A program made the translations under genes and the position numbers. Positions 1 through 7,976 of a DNA stretch of 64,000 nucleotides are shown one piece after another. How positions within the stretch are numbered: position 1 is the stretch's first letter; each line of letters starts with the position of its first letter. Origin of the DNA: Vibrio aerogenes (GTDB taxonomy: Bacteria; Pseudomonadota; Gammaproteobacteria; Enterobacterales; Vibrionaceae); NCBI RefSeq assembly GCF_024346755.1, contig NZ_AP024862.1:310001-374000 (forward strand), read 5' to 3'. The notes below the pieces were generated by a model that saw only the letters and a list, made by a program, of their open reading frames with translations, was not told where the DNA came from and did not search any database.

Positions 1-387
1 CATTTTCTTGGCATGCAGAATGTTGCAGAAATACTGCCACAGCTCAAAGTGGTGGCACTGACTTCTATTTCTGAAGCCCAGCCGCTGGTGTTGCTGGAAG
101 CTATGGCAGCCGGTGTACCCGTGCTGGCAACGGATGTCGGATCCTGCCGGGAAATTATCCAGGGTCACAGTGAAGCGGATCGTCTGGCAGGAGAGGCCGG
201 ATATCTGGTACCGATCGCTTCACCGGGGGAATCCGCCCGCGCCATGGTCAGTCTGCTGACGGATAAAGAACACTGGCAGCAACATCAGGCAGTCGGGTTG
301 CAGCGCGTCAGGACTTTCTATGATGAGCAGTTGATGTTTGCCCGTTATCAGGGGATTTACGAGGAGACGATGTTGTGGCAGGAATAG
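1..387 (+). CDS. pelF: PelF glycosyltransferase, C-terminal end (partial)
   Basis: The reading frame is open from base 1, so this is the 3' end of a longer gene; 128 residues are visible. It carries the GT4 (GT-B fold) donor-site signature: a run SISEAQPLVLLEAMAAG followed by VPVLATDVG, where the Glu of LLEAMAAG normally contacts the nucleotide-sugar. PelF is the cytosolic glycosyltransferase thought to polymerise the Pel exopolysaccharide from UDP-sugars. The assignment rests on the GT4 motif plus the immediately following pelG, whose start overlaps this stop by 13 bases, as in pel operons. The rest of the operon lies upstream of the window. Confidence 0.88.
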   Translation, partial: HFLGMQNVAEILPQLKVVALTSISEAQPLVLLEAMAAGVPVLATDVGSCREIIQGHSEADRLAGEAGYLVPIASPGESARAMVSLLTDKEHWQQHQAVGLQRVRTFYDEQLMFARYQGIYEETMLWQE

Positions 388-1745
388 GCTTTGAAATCCG
401 TAAGATTCTGAAGAAAAATTCGCTGCTGTCGATATTTCAGGCTTACGGTTATGCCGGGATTATCGGCTCCGGACCCTGGCTGCTATCGATTCTGGCACTG
501 ATGGTGATCGGGATTTTAAGTGTGGGAATCGTCCTGCCGCAAAGCCTGATTATCCAGTTTCTGGTTAGTGTCACTTACATGATGGCGGCCTCGCTGATTT
601 TGACAGGTGGATTACAGCTGATGCTGACCCGTTTTGCGGCCGACTTGTTTTTTCGCCGTCAGGATCAGCAGGTGTTACCGAACCTGCTGGGTTCCCTGTT
701 GTTGACAACCATTGCAGCACTGGTGATTTCTTTGCTGGTCTGGCCTTTCATTCCTCTGCCTTCTTTAAGCAAATTATTGCTTATTTCCGGATTTGTCTGC
801 CTGTGTAATCAGTGGCTTGGGGTGATTTTTCTGTCCGGAATGAAAGAATACCGGGCGATTGTACTGGTGATGATCGGCGGATACGCCACGATGATTTTGC
901 TCGCTTCGGTTTTGCGGTTCTGGGGACTTAACGGTTTATATTGTTCCTTTTTCGTGGGTGAAGCGATGCTGATGTTCAGTTTTCTGCTGATGATTGTCCG
1001 CCGTTATCCGGGAGACCGGCTGATCCGGTTTGACTTCCTTCGCCCGGATCAGGTGTTTTACGGGCTGTTTTTTTGTGGGCTTTTTTACAACGCGGGTGTT
1101 TGGGCAGATAAAATTATTTTCTGGTTTATGCCGTTCACATCAGTAGAAATTCTTGGTCCGATGCGTGCCAGTCCGATTTATGATTTGCCGATCTTTCTGG
1201 CTTATTTATCTGTGATCCCCGGTATGGCGGTCTTTCTGGTGCGGATGGAAACCGACTTTGTTGAACATTATGATCATTTTTATCACGCGGTGAGGACTGA
1301 TTCGCCGCTGGATGAGATTTATCAGCTGAAAGATAACATGGTAAGGACCGCTCAGGCGGGTATTTATGAAATTTTCAAAGTTCAGGGAATCACTTTGGTC
1401 TTCCTGTTGCTGTGGGGTGGAGAATTACTTCGTTATTTCGGTATCGATGTGAATTACCGGTCGCTGTTGAATATCGATTTGGTCGGTGTCGCTTTACAGG
1501 TTGTGATGCTGTCTCTGTTTAACATCATGTATTATCTGGATAAGCGTCAAAGTGTACTGGTTTTGAATGGTTTGTTTCTGGTCGCCAATACACTGTTTAC
1601 TTTGTTGACAATTTATCTGGGCCCTTATTTTTATGGCTACGGATTTGTGCTTGCCTGTCTGGTGACGACGGTCGCTGGTTTGCTATGGCTCAATAAGCAG
1701 TTCAATGATCTGGAGTATGAAACATTTATGCAGCAGAAAGGCTGA
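375..1745 (+). CDS. pelG: PelG, Pel exopolysaccharide inner-membrane transporter
   Basis: 456 residues, beginning MAGIGFEIRKILKK, with the conserved early IIGSGPWLLSI stretch of the PelG family and about twelve predicted membrane segments spread over the whole length. PelG belongs to the MOP flippase superfamily and is thought to move Pel polysaccharide across the inner membrane with PelD, PelE and PelF. The start codon lies inside the 3' end of pelF (13-base overlap), which implies translational coupling. It is normally the last gene of pel operons, and here too the next gene is on the opposite strand about 100 bases downstream. The length is normal and no defect is seen. Confidence 0.93.
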   Translation: MAGIGFEIRKILKKNSLLSIFQAYGYAGIIGSGPWLLSILALMVIGILSVGIVLPQSLIIQFLVSVTYMMAASLILTGGLQLMLTRFAADLFFRRQDQQVLPNLLGSLLLTTIAALVISLLVWPFIPLPSLSKLLLISGFVCLCNQWLGVIFLSGMKEYRAIVLVMIGGYATMILLASVLRFWGLNGLYCSFFVGEAMLMFSFLLMIVRRYPGDRLIRFDFLRPDQVFYGLFFCGLFYNAGVWADKIIFWFMPFTSVEILGPMRASPIYDLPIFLAYLSVIPGMAVFLVRMETDFVEHYDHFYHAVRTDSPLDEIYQLKDNMVRTAQAGIYEIFKVQGITLVFLLLWGGELLRYFGIDVNYRSLLNIDLVGVALQVVMLSLFNIMYYLDKRQSVLVLNGLFLVANTLFTLLTIYLGPYFYGYGFVLACLVTTVAGLLWLNKQFNDLEYETFMQQKG

Positions 1746-1843
1746 GGTTTTTTGGGGAAATCTCTTTCGTGCAAATTGCGAACTGCCCCGCAAAATGGGT
1801 GAGGCCGGAAAAGAGGGTATCACCGGCCAGCCCACACCTGACT

Positions 1844-2677
1844 TTATTCCTTCTGACGGTTCTGTTGTGCAATCTGTTCGCTCAGGATTTGCATTTGTTG
1901 CTGAAGTGTTTTGATTTCATCCATCAGGTCCTGATGCTGGTCTTGTTTTGATTGCTCGTCCTGACTGGATGTTTCCTGAGTCATGACATCCAGAACAACA
2001 CCGACCATCATGTTCAGGAATACAAATGCCGTTAAGAAAATAAACACCACGTAATAGATCCAGCTGAGAGGGTAGACAGCCATCGTCTCATACATCACAT
2101 CAGTCCAGTCTTCAAATGTTGCGACCCGGAACAGTGTCAGCATTGAAATGGCTATATCTCCCCACAGGACTTCATTGACGGATTCAAAAAAGATAGATCC
2201 GACGGCCGCGAACAGATAGAAAATGATAAACATCAACAGCGCAATGTAGCCCATTTTAGGAATGGCTTTCAGCAGTGCGTTAATCAGAACCCGTAGGTCC
2301 GGGATCAGTGAGACAAGCCGCAATACCCTGAATACCCTGAGCAGACGGGCGAGCAGGATCATGTCACTTTCGGAAATCGGCAACAGACTGCCAACGACAA
2401 TGACAGTATCAAAGATATTCCATGCATCATGGAAAAAACGACGTTTGTTGTCGCAGGAAATAAAACGGAGCGTAAGTTCCACTAAAAAGAAGATTGTGAT
2501 CAGTTTGTCGAGATAATTAATCGTCAGTTCAACCGGTGCTGGCAGATTATAAGTTTTCGCCCCGACAGTCAGCGCAGCAACGATGATAATGGTCACAATA
2601 AAGCCCTGAAACCAGGCACTTCGCTCGGTTTGTTTTAACACATTTAACCAGGAAGAAGAGGAAGATACAGCTTCCAT
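1844..2677 (-). CDS. Voltage-gated cation channel (NaChBac/NavAb-like), mixed-charge filter
   Basis: 277 residues with one six-helix domain: S1 near 18-40, S2 near 52-75, S3 near 85-102, an S4 with arginines every third position (about 108-130), then the pore and S6. A C-terminal coiled-coil rich in Gln, Asp and Glu (about 235-277) would assemble a tetramer, as in bacterial sodium channels. The selectivity filter reads T-F-E-D-W-T-D at 187-193. NavAb has TLESWSM and the engineered calcium channel CavAb has TLDDWSD, so two of the three CavAb-type acidic positions are present here. I infer possible calcium permeability. It is monocistronic. The family call is secure; ion preference is inference. 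Confidence 0.85.
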   Translation of the reverse strand: MEAVSSSSSWLNVLKQTERSAWFQGFIVTIIIVAALTVGAKTYNLPAPVELTINYLDKLITIFFLVELTLRFISCDNKRRFFHDAWNIFDTVIVVGSLLPISESDMILLARLLRVFRVLRLVSLIPDLRVLINALLKAIPKMGYIALLMFIIFYLFAAVGSIFFESVNEVLWGDIAISMLTLFRVATFEDWTDVMYETMAVYPLSWIYYVVFIFLTAFVFLNMMVGVVLDVMTQETSSQDEQSKQDQHQDLMDEIKTLQQQMQILSEQIAQQNRQKE

Positions 2678-2992
2678 GATAATTTACCTTTGTGATGATG
2701 ATTGACTTTCTTTGATCCTAGTCATGTTTCTGTTCCGGACAAAAGGAGTTTTTGTGACGATTTGTTACAGAACCCAAGTTGATACAGAACCCCAAGTTGT
2801 TACAAACCCAGAGCGTTGAATGGCAGAATTAAGATGAAAGATAAACACGCTCTAACTCACAAATATCTGAGATAGGGGTAATTTTGAGACTGCTTGCATA
2901 GATTTCTTAAAATTAACTTCACCCTGAACCGGTGGCTGATTATGATGAAATTCAGATGTGGGTACAGCTGGTTCAACTGGATGGTTTGATGA
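2678..2992. other. Gap with degenerate tandem repeat
   Basis: 315 bases between two divergent genes, so both promoters should lie here. Bases 2765-2812 hold about 2.7 copies of a 17-18 base unit close to TTACAGAACCCAAGTTG. A 17-base string AGATAAACACGCTCTAA near 2837 recurs exactly near 4379. No gene is visible. Confidence 0.5.
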
Positions 2993-3922
2993 ATGCAGGA
3001 ACAGCACAGAAAAAATTTAAAGGGAATTTCCGGCTGGCTGATCTTTGTCGCCCTGGATGTGATTCTGGCACCTTGCTGGTTCGTTGTTTATATACTTTCC
3101 TTTTTCTCTGATTTTTTTACCGAAGGCTATTGGACGCTGCTGACGCATGCAGATTCTGAGTATTATACCGAAGGTTTTGCGCTGTCAATTGTGATGTTGC
3201 TGGGACTCAGCTGTTTCAGAATTGCGGCCGGGTTTTACGCGATTTATCTGTTTTTACACAAAAAAGCAGTTTTCCCGTCTTTGTATATTGTCATTTTGAT
3301 CAGTATGGTTGTGTTAAACCTTGGGGAAGTTCTGTTTATTGAACGCTTCTTAAGGATTGATGCCGGGTTGAACTGGCTGTATGGCTCCGTGGGATCGTGT
3401 GTGATCTGGGGATTGTATTTAACCCGATCAAAAAGGGTAAAACAGACATTTACACAGCCATGTGGCAGAAGTCATATGGTTTTTTGGATCAGTAGTATAT
3501 TTATCGTCTTATCTTCAGGCTTTAGTGGTTATTTTTACGGAATCAACAATGAAGAAGCTGCACAAGTCACCGCTTTAAAACATACCCTGTCAGATATTGC
3601 CGTAGAAATTAACCGGGTGGCGCCCGGGATGCTGGATGATGAGATTCGTTTTGACTCGGTACAAGCCAATAATTTAACGCTGGAATATCGTTATTCGTTG
3701 ATTGAGTATGAAAAAAAACATATGGATGTTGATAAATTTTCTTCTGTCATGATTCCACGGATTATCCGGGAAGATTGTCTGAATAAAAACATTCTGGTGT
3801 TGATGGAACAGGGAGCGGTATTAAGTCACACCTATTTTGACTTAAATGGCGAACGTTTGGCCGGTGTTGAAGTGGATCGGGAAAAATGTCTTGAGGCCCG
3901 GTTGAGCAGCACGCTGATGTGA
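2993..3922 (+). CDS. DUF2569 membrane protein with C-terminal soluble extension
   Basis: 309 residues. The N-terminal half carries about five hydrophobic segments (near 15-38, 62-85, 96-118, 122-142 and 163-184) and starts with the KGISGWLIFVALDVILAPC pattern typical of DUF2569 proteins, a membrane family of unknown function. Family members are usually about 150 residues. The last 120 residues here are hydrophilic, with acidic and basic patches and no motif I recognise, so the protein has an extra, probably extracytoplasmic, domain. The start is fixed by an in-frame stop directly before the ATG; the ribosome binding site is weak. It stands alone, and its function cannot be assigned. Confidence 0.7.
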   Translation: MQEQHRKNLKGISGWLIFVALDVILAPCWFVVYILSFFSDFFTEGYWTLLTHADSEYYTEGFALSIVMLLGLSCFRIAAGFYAIYLFLHKKAVFPSLYIVILISMVVLNLGEVLFIERFLRIDAGLNWLYGSVGSCVIWGLYLTRSKRVKQTFTQPCGRSHMVFWISSIFIVLSSGFSGYFYGINNEEAAQVTALKHTLSDIAVEINRVAPGMLDDEIRFDSVQANNLTLEYRYSLIEYEKKHMDVDKFSSVMIPRIIREDCLNKNILVLMEQGAVLSHTYFDLNGERLAGVEVDREKCLEARLSSTLM

Positions 3923-4037
3923 TGTTATAAAAATATAAAGCTGTTTTACATTTTATGAAATGTGCATATATTGAGCTGACCGGACGGATGATGCCGGACG
4001 TTTTTTGTTGTACTTTTTAATAAGTGAAGGGATTAAT

Positions 4038-4331
4038 ATGTTTATTGTTTCTTTAACCTACCGGTGTGAACTTTCTGAGATTGAAGCTCATTTAGCGGCA
4101 CATATTGAGTATCTTGAACAGCAATATACTTTGGGACATTTTTTAGCGTCCGGAAGAAAAGTACCGCGTACCGGCGGTGTCATTCTGGCAGATATGCCAT
4201 CGAAAGAAGCATTGGAAGCTGTTTTAGCGGAAGATCCTTTTAAACAACATCAGTTGGCTGACTATGATGTGATTGAGTTTATTCCGACCAAAACAAATGA
4301 AGCGCTGTCGTCAATTCGTCAGACACTTTGA
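4038..4331 (+). CDS. YciI-like protein
   Basis: 97 residues from the ATG at 4038, which has GAAGG 7-12 bases upstream; an earlier in-frame ATG at 4005 lacks a ribosome binding site. The sequence has the YciI-like ferredoxin fold pattern: an opening beta strand (MFIVSLTYRC), the ASGRKVPRTGGVILADM centre and a FKQHQLADYDVIEF end. YciI-like proteins are small cytosolic dimers that pair a conserved His with an Asp; some act as dehydrochlorinase- or muconolactone-isomerase-like enzymes, but most have no known substrate. It converges on the damaged yjeH-type gene, with a GCCCCGTTT/AAACGGGGC hairpin between them. A specific reaction cannot be given. Confidence 0.82.
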   Translation: MFIVSLTYRCELSEIEAHLAAHIEYLEQQYTLGHFLASGRKVPRTGGVILADMPSKEALEAVLAEDPFKQHQLADYDVIEFIPTKTNEALSSIRQTL

Positions 4332-4347
4332 TTTTTGTCTTCCCGCT

Positions 4348-4375
4348 GCCCCGTTTTCTCCGGATAAACGGGGCA
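4348..4375. other. Hairpin between convergent genes
   Basis: GCCCCGTTT and AAACGGGGC form a 9-bp stem with a short loop between the yciI-like gene and the yjeH-type gene. No clean T tract follows on either strand, so it may be a weak bidirectional terminator or only an mRNA-end structure. Confidence 0.45.
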
Positions 4376-4391
4376 TGAAGATAAACACGCT

Positions 4392-5658
4392 CTAAGCGAC
4401 TGGTGGCTGTGAAGCCGGATTCTTTTTCTTTCCGGGAATGGCAGCAGCAAGAAAAATGATCAGCGCATAGCTGGCTGACCAGCCAAGGCAGACAAACACC
4501 AGTGCGCAAAGCATCAGTGAGAGGCCTGCCAGTATTTTATAAATGCCGGATAGTAGTTTCCACGCGGAGAGCATCGCCAGCAGATAAATCAGAATAAAAA
4601 CCCCGTTCGCCAGTTTGACAAATGAAGCAAGGTCGAGATGGGTGAACTCTTCCAGCAGAATAGAGATGCAAATAATACCCGCAATAAGCAGAGTAGCATT
4701 GACCGGAATACCTCGTGAAGACAACTTTGCCAGGTGATGCTGTGGATGACTATGTCTCGCGTGTGCCCAGAGCATTCGGGACAAGCTCTGTAAGTAGAGA
4801 TTGATGCTGGCAAAACAGGCAAAAAAACCGACCAGATTGATAACAGAAGTTGTCTGGTCACCGAACAGTTTTTGACTCAGCCAGGGTATCGCGGTGTTTT
4901 CCAGTTCAGGTGAACCATAAGCCCCCCCATTTGATGACCACAATTGAGCATGCCCAGTAGGTCAGTCCGGCAATCAGGCAGCCGGCTAAGATGGACAGTG
5001 GGAAATCCCGTTCAGGATTTTTGAACTCTTCTCCCATATGTGCAAAGGCTTCAATGCCGACAAAGCACCAAAACATCACACTTAATGCTGCTGCGACAGG
5101 TTTGACTGATGTGATATCTAATGGTGGCATGGCAAGGTCGTTTGTCGTGATATGACTGCACCAGAGCAGAGCAACGACCAACGCAAAAATGCTGGCAGCA
5201 ATCAGTGTTTGCAGATGTCCGCTTGCTTTCGCGCCGGAAAGATTGACAAATACCAGCAGACAAAGTGTCAGTATCTGTGCGCTCAAACTGGTGTTGAACG
5301 GGCCGGGTAAGAGTTGTTGCAGAAAGCCGCCAGCCAGTAAAATGGCTGCGGGTACGCCGACCGGAATGACACTGAGAAACAGCCATGTGACCGCATTACC
5401 CAGATGGGGTTTGTTCAATGCGATTCTGACAAAATGGGCCGTTCCGCCAGCATTCGGATAGTGTTTACCTAACGCTGCGAAAGTCAGTGCGACAGGACAT
5501 ACAGCGATAAATAAAAACAGCCATGCCCAGGATGTCATTTCTCCGGCAATCCCCGCACTGATGGCCGGGATCATAAACAGGCCTGTTCCCATCAGTGTTG
5601 TGGATAATTGACCGATGCCTGAAAGCAGCGTAATTTCTTTTTTTAGTTGTTGGGACAT
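4392..5658 (-). pseudogene. yjeH: YjeH-type amino-acid exporter, frameshifted at a G7 tract
   Basis: Two overlapping frames (5658-4906 and 4943-4392) together make one APC-superfamily permease of about 420 residues. The first part (TLMGTGLFMIPA, HYPNAGGTAHFVR, WLFLSVIPVGVPAA, VMFWCFVGIEAFAHM) and the second (FACFASINLYLQSLSRMLW, KLSSRGIPVNA) match E. coli YjeH, an exporter of methionine and branched-chain amino acids, in order. The break falls in a run of seven G on the coding strand (C at 4922-4928). Six G would restore ...IKWGAYGSPELE, which lines up with the YjeH sequence. Either the gene is inactive, it switches by slippage, or the tract was misread. A Lrp-type regulator sits divergently upstream, which fits regulation by amino acids. 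Confidence 0.85.
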
Positions 5659-5723
5659 GGTGATTCTTCAGTTGAAATCAGGCGCTCAGCATAGCGTGAG
5701 TCCTGCTGCTATGCACGAGTCAA

Positions 5724-5739
5724 AGTGATATATTTCACA
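5724..5739. promoter_or_regulatory. Candidate CRP site
   Basis: AGTGATATATTTCACA matches TGTGA-N6-TCACA with one mismatch. It lies in the divergent region between the yjeH-type gene and the Lrp-type gene. This is a pattern match only. Confidence 0.4.
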
Positions 5740-5838
5740 GTCAAAGTGACGTAAAAACGTGTTATTTTGCTGGTTTATCTGCATAATCACCGTCTTTATG
5801 CTGAATTCTGCATGTTGAGGTCGTTTAGGTACACATAT

Positions 5839-6297
5839 ATGGATAAGTTTGATCAACATATTATTCAGATTCTCAGCGCTGATGCGCGTTGTTCTGTCAG
5901 TGAGATAGCCAAGCAGGTGAGTTTATCCCGTTCGGCTGTAACGGCCAGAATTAAAAGGCTGGAAGAGGAGCGGATTATTACCGGCTATCATGCTCAGATA
6001 TCATCCAGAGATACATCAGCGGAAATATGTGCATATCTGGCGTTGAAATTTGATACTTCGTCGTCAAATACACACGATTGTACGACATATGCGAAGTCTT
6101 TGAGTCAGATTGATGGTATCCGGTGGTGCCATGGTATTAGCGGAGAAACTGATTTAATGCTTTATGTTCAGGTACCCGGTATGCGCAGATTAAAAGAAAT
6201 TATAGATATGATTCACCAGTATCCGCACTTGAGACAACTCGTGACTCATACTGTGATTAATGAGTTTTTTAATCATACTCAGGTGGAACAAAAGTAG
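5839..6297 (+). CDS. Lrp/AsnC-family transcriptional regulator
   Basis: 152 residues from the ATG at 5839 (MDKFDQHIIQILS), the usual Lrp/AsnC start; upstream in-frame ATGs would add a non-homologous leader. Residues 1-60 form the AsnC-type HTH (DARCSVSEIAKQVSLSRSAVTARIKRLEEERII). Residues 65-145 form the RAM/AsnC ligand domain with a typical GETDLMLYVQVPG core. Such proteins form octamers or hexadecamers and bind amino acids. It is divergent from the yjeH-type permease 180 bases away and is the obvious candidate regulator of it. If the permease is dead, the regulator may be losing its local target. The effector is unknown. Confidence 0.88.
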   Translation: MDKFDQHIIQILSADARCSVSEIAKQVSLSRSAVTARIKRLEEERIITGYHAQISSRDTSAEICAYLALKFDTSSSNTHDCTTYAKSLSQIDGIRWCHGISGETDLMLYVQVPGMRRLKEIIDMIHQYPHLRQLVTHTVINEFFNHTQVEQK

Positions 6298-6319
6298 CCA
6301 TTGCCGTATCAAACTCAGT

Positions 6320-6368
6320 CAGATTGAGCGGACCGCTCATCCGGATAAAGGCCGGATGTGACAATCTG
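6320..6368. other. Three-way-junction-like structure downstream of the Lrp gene
   Basis: CAGATTG (6320-6326) pairs with CAATCTG (6362-6368) and encloses two hairpins, GAGCG/CGCTC and CATCCGG/CCGGATG, followed by TTTTATT. It may act as a terminator for the Lrp-type gene. Confidence 0.5.
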
Positions 6369-6386
6369 TTTTATTCTGTATCTTCG

Positions 6387-6431
6387 TTAAAACAGAAAAG
6401 GTTAAAACAGAAAAGGTTAAAACAGGAAAGA
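6387..6431. repeat. 15-bp tandem repeat, three copies, over a stop codon
   Basis: TTAAAACAGAAAAGG at 6387-6401 and 6402-6416 is followed by TTAAAACAGGAAAGA at 6417-6431. The third copy contains the stop codon and last codons of the beta-barrel gene. Because 15 is a multiple of three, each extra copy also brings an in-frame stop. Confidence 0.85.
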
Positions 6432-7457
6432 GAGTGACAGAGAAACAATATTACTGTCGCCGTCAATTGCTCCACCGAGCTGAACATCCGAGAAAAAGCC
6501 GTTCGCGGGTGTCTTCGGTGCGCGGATATACTCCCATTCCAGGTTCAGTTTTACTTTAGGCGAAACATTGTACCGGACACCAGCAAGGTACGATCTGTTC
6601 TTATAATTTTCATGGCCTTCACCATATTGGATATAAGGTGAAAACTCTTCTTGTTCCTGTGCCAGTCCGATATACCAGTTCGACAGTAAGTTTTTCTGAT
6701 AAAGGCCTTCTACTGACAAACTAAAGTTATCATAGATGGTTTTAAACCCAAGAGAGACCAAATTTAGTTTGCGGCGGACCAGTAAGTGTCCGTTTCTCGT
6801 ATTATCGGCCGTTGCAGAGAAATAACTGAAGTGAAGCTGGTTTTCGTCTTTGTAAAGGTCAATCGTTAAACCTTTACCTGTTGTGGTTTCAAATCCGAAT
6901 TCCTGACCATAGAGTTCAAAATCATTTTTATCTTCTGTTGCCAGATAGGGGGAAATTTTGACCTGAGTCTGGTCGGATAGCCAGAACTGCTGTTCGAGAG
7001 CGACGCCATCGTAGTGGGTCATCCCCTGGACATTGTCATATACATTATGTGGGGCGCGAGCCCATGGATAAGCGGCTGAGACATAATAATATTCTGAGGA
7101 AAGGAAGAAAGGTAATCTCTGACGGCCAACTTTTGTGGTTAAATCACCTTTCGTATAGGCAAGATATGCCCATTCCAGCTCAGGATCTGAGAAATGATCC
7201 TGAGGCCTTTTGACGACTTGTACCGAACTACGGAGTGTATCACTGATGAGCCAGTCACCCTGCAGGCCTAATGTTGTATCACAGTCGTAGCAAGTTTCAT
7301 TTTTTATATCACGATAGGTTAATACAGGCACAGCAGTATCGGAGCGGCTGATACTCAATGTACCAAATCCGCTTAACCGGACGGATTCACTTAAATTATA
7401 TTGGGCAAATGCATTGAAGCACACAAAAAACAGAAGAAAAATCATTGACTTTTTCAT
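6417..7457 (-). CDS. Outer-membrane beta-barrel (porin-like) protein
   Basis: 346 residues with a Sec signal peptide (MKKSMIFLLFFVCFNAFA, cleavage before QYNL). The mature part alternates aromatic and polar residues in about 10-residue strands and ends in ...LSLSFLF with a C-terminal Phe, the usual sorting signal of outer-membrane barrels. Two cysteines in ETCYDCDTT (about 55-61) could form a disulfide in a loop. Its start overlaps the stop of the PstS-like gene by four bases (ATGA) and follows a good ribosome binding site (AGGAAG), so the two are co-transcribed and probably coupled. The pair faces a hybrid sensor kinase. The family is not specific; the solute is unknown. Confidence 0.75.
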   Translation of the reverse strand: MKKSMIFLLFFVCFNAFAQYNLSESVRLSGFGTLSISRSDTAVPVLTYRDIKNETCYDCDTTLGLQGDWLISDTLRSSVQVVKRPQDHFSDPELEWAYLAYTKGDLTTKVGRQRLPFFLSSEYYYVSAAYPWARAPHNVYDNVQGMTHYDGVALEQQFWLSDQTQVKISPYLATEDKNDFELYGQEFGFETTTGKGLTIDLYKDENQLHFSYFSATADNTRNGHLLVRRKLNLVSLGFKTIYDNFSLSVEGLYQKNLLSNWYIGLAQEQEEFSPYIQYGEGHENYKNRSYLAGVRYNVSPKVKLNLEWEYIRAPKTPANGFFSDVQLGGAIDGDSNIVSLSLSFLF

Positions 7458-7894
7458 AATGCTTCCTCATCTCCGAATTGGTACAGGATATGTACTTTGT
7501 CTGAGACCCATTGCAGAGGAACATAAGCAATACCATTAGGATGCTCGGTTAACCAGTACTCAACTGATTCGATATTTTCCTGACTTAGCTCATAAGGAGG
7601 GACTTGTTTACCGGAAAAACTTTGTCTGGCACGAATTGCTTGCATTTGTGTTGGCGTTTTCCCTAATAACATGAGATAAAAGTGTTTTCTGACATTAGAG
7701 TTCATTGGAAGATCGACAAGTAACACATTTTGTCCTTCAATATGATTCAGACGTCCCCTGTATAACATCTTAACCTGACTAGAGGTCAGAGAAGGGAACG
7801 CAGAAGTATATGTAATAATCGCGAATTGATCCGCAACACTGGAGAAACTCAGGACTGAGAAAATGACTCCGAACCAAAAGCTCATCAATCGCAC
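7454..7894 (-). CDS. Small periplasmic PstS-like protein
   Basis: 146 residues with a GTG start preceded by GGAGG at five bases' spacing, then a signal peptide (FWFGVIFSVLSFSSVADQ). The rest resembles one lobe of PstS-type phosphate-binding proteins: AIITYTSAFPSLTSSQVKMLYRGRLN-like opening, a TPTQMQAIRARQSFSGK middle and a WLTEHPNGIAYVPL end. True PstS proteins are more than twice this size, so it is a reduced form that may sense rather than transport. It is coupled to the beta-barrel gene and divergent from a hybrid kinase, which suggests that the three work in one envelope-sensing pathway. That role is inference. Confidence 0.7.
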   Translation of the reverse strand: MRLMSFWFGVIFSVLSFSSVADQFAIITYTSAFPSLTSSQVKMLYRGRLNHIEGQNVLLVDLPMNSNVRKHFYLMLLGKTPTQMQAIRARQSFSGKQVPPYELSQENIESVEYWLTEHPNGIAYVPLQWVSDKVHILYQFGDEEAL

Positions 7895-7976
7895 ACGTAA
7901 ACCTCCATACGAACATAATAATGTATTAATCAGTGATCATATGCAATATCGACTATAGTTTTAACAGTAGGATATC

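Noticed and set aside
4392..4943. Separate 183-residue transporter gene
   Set aside because: It continues the YjeH sequence after a frameshift in a G7 tract and has no own start signals.
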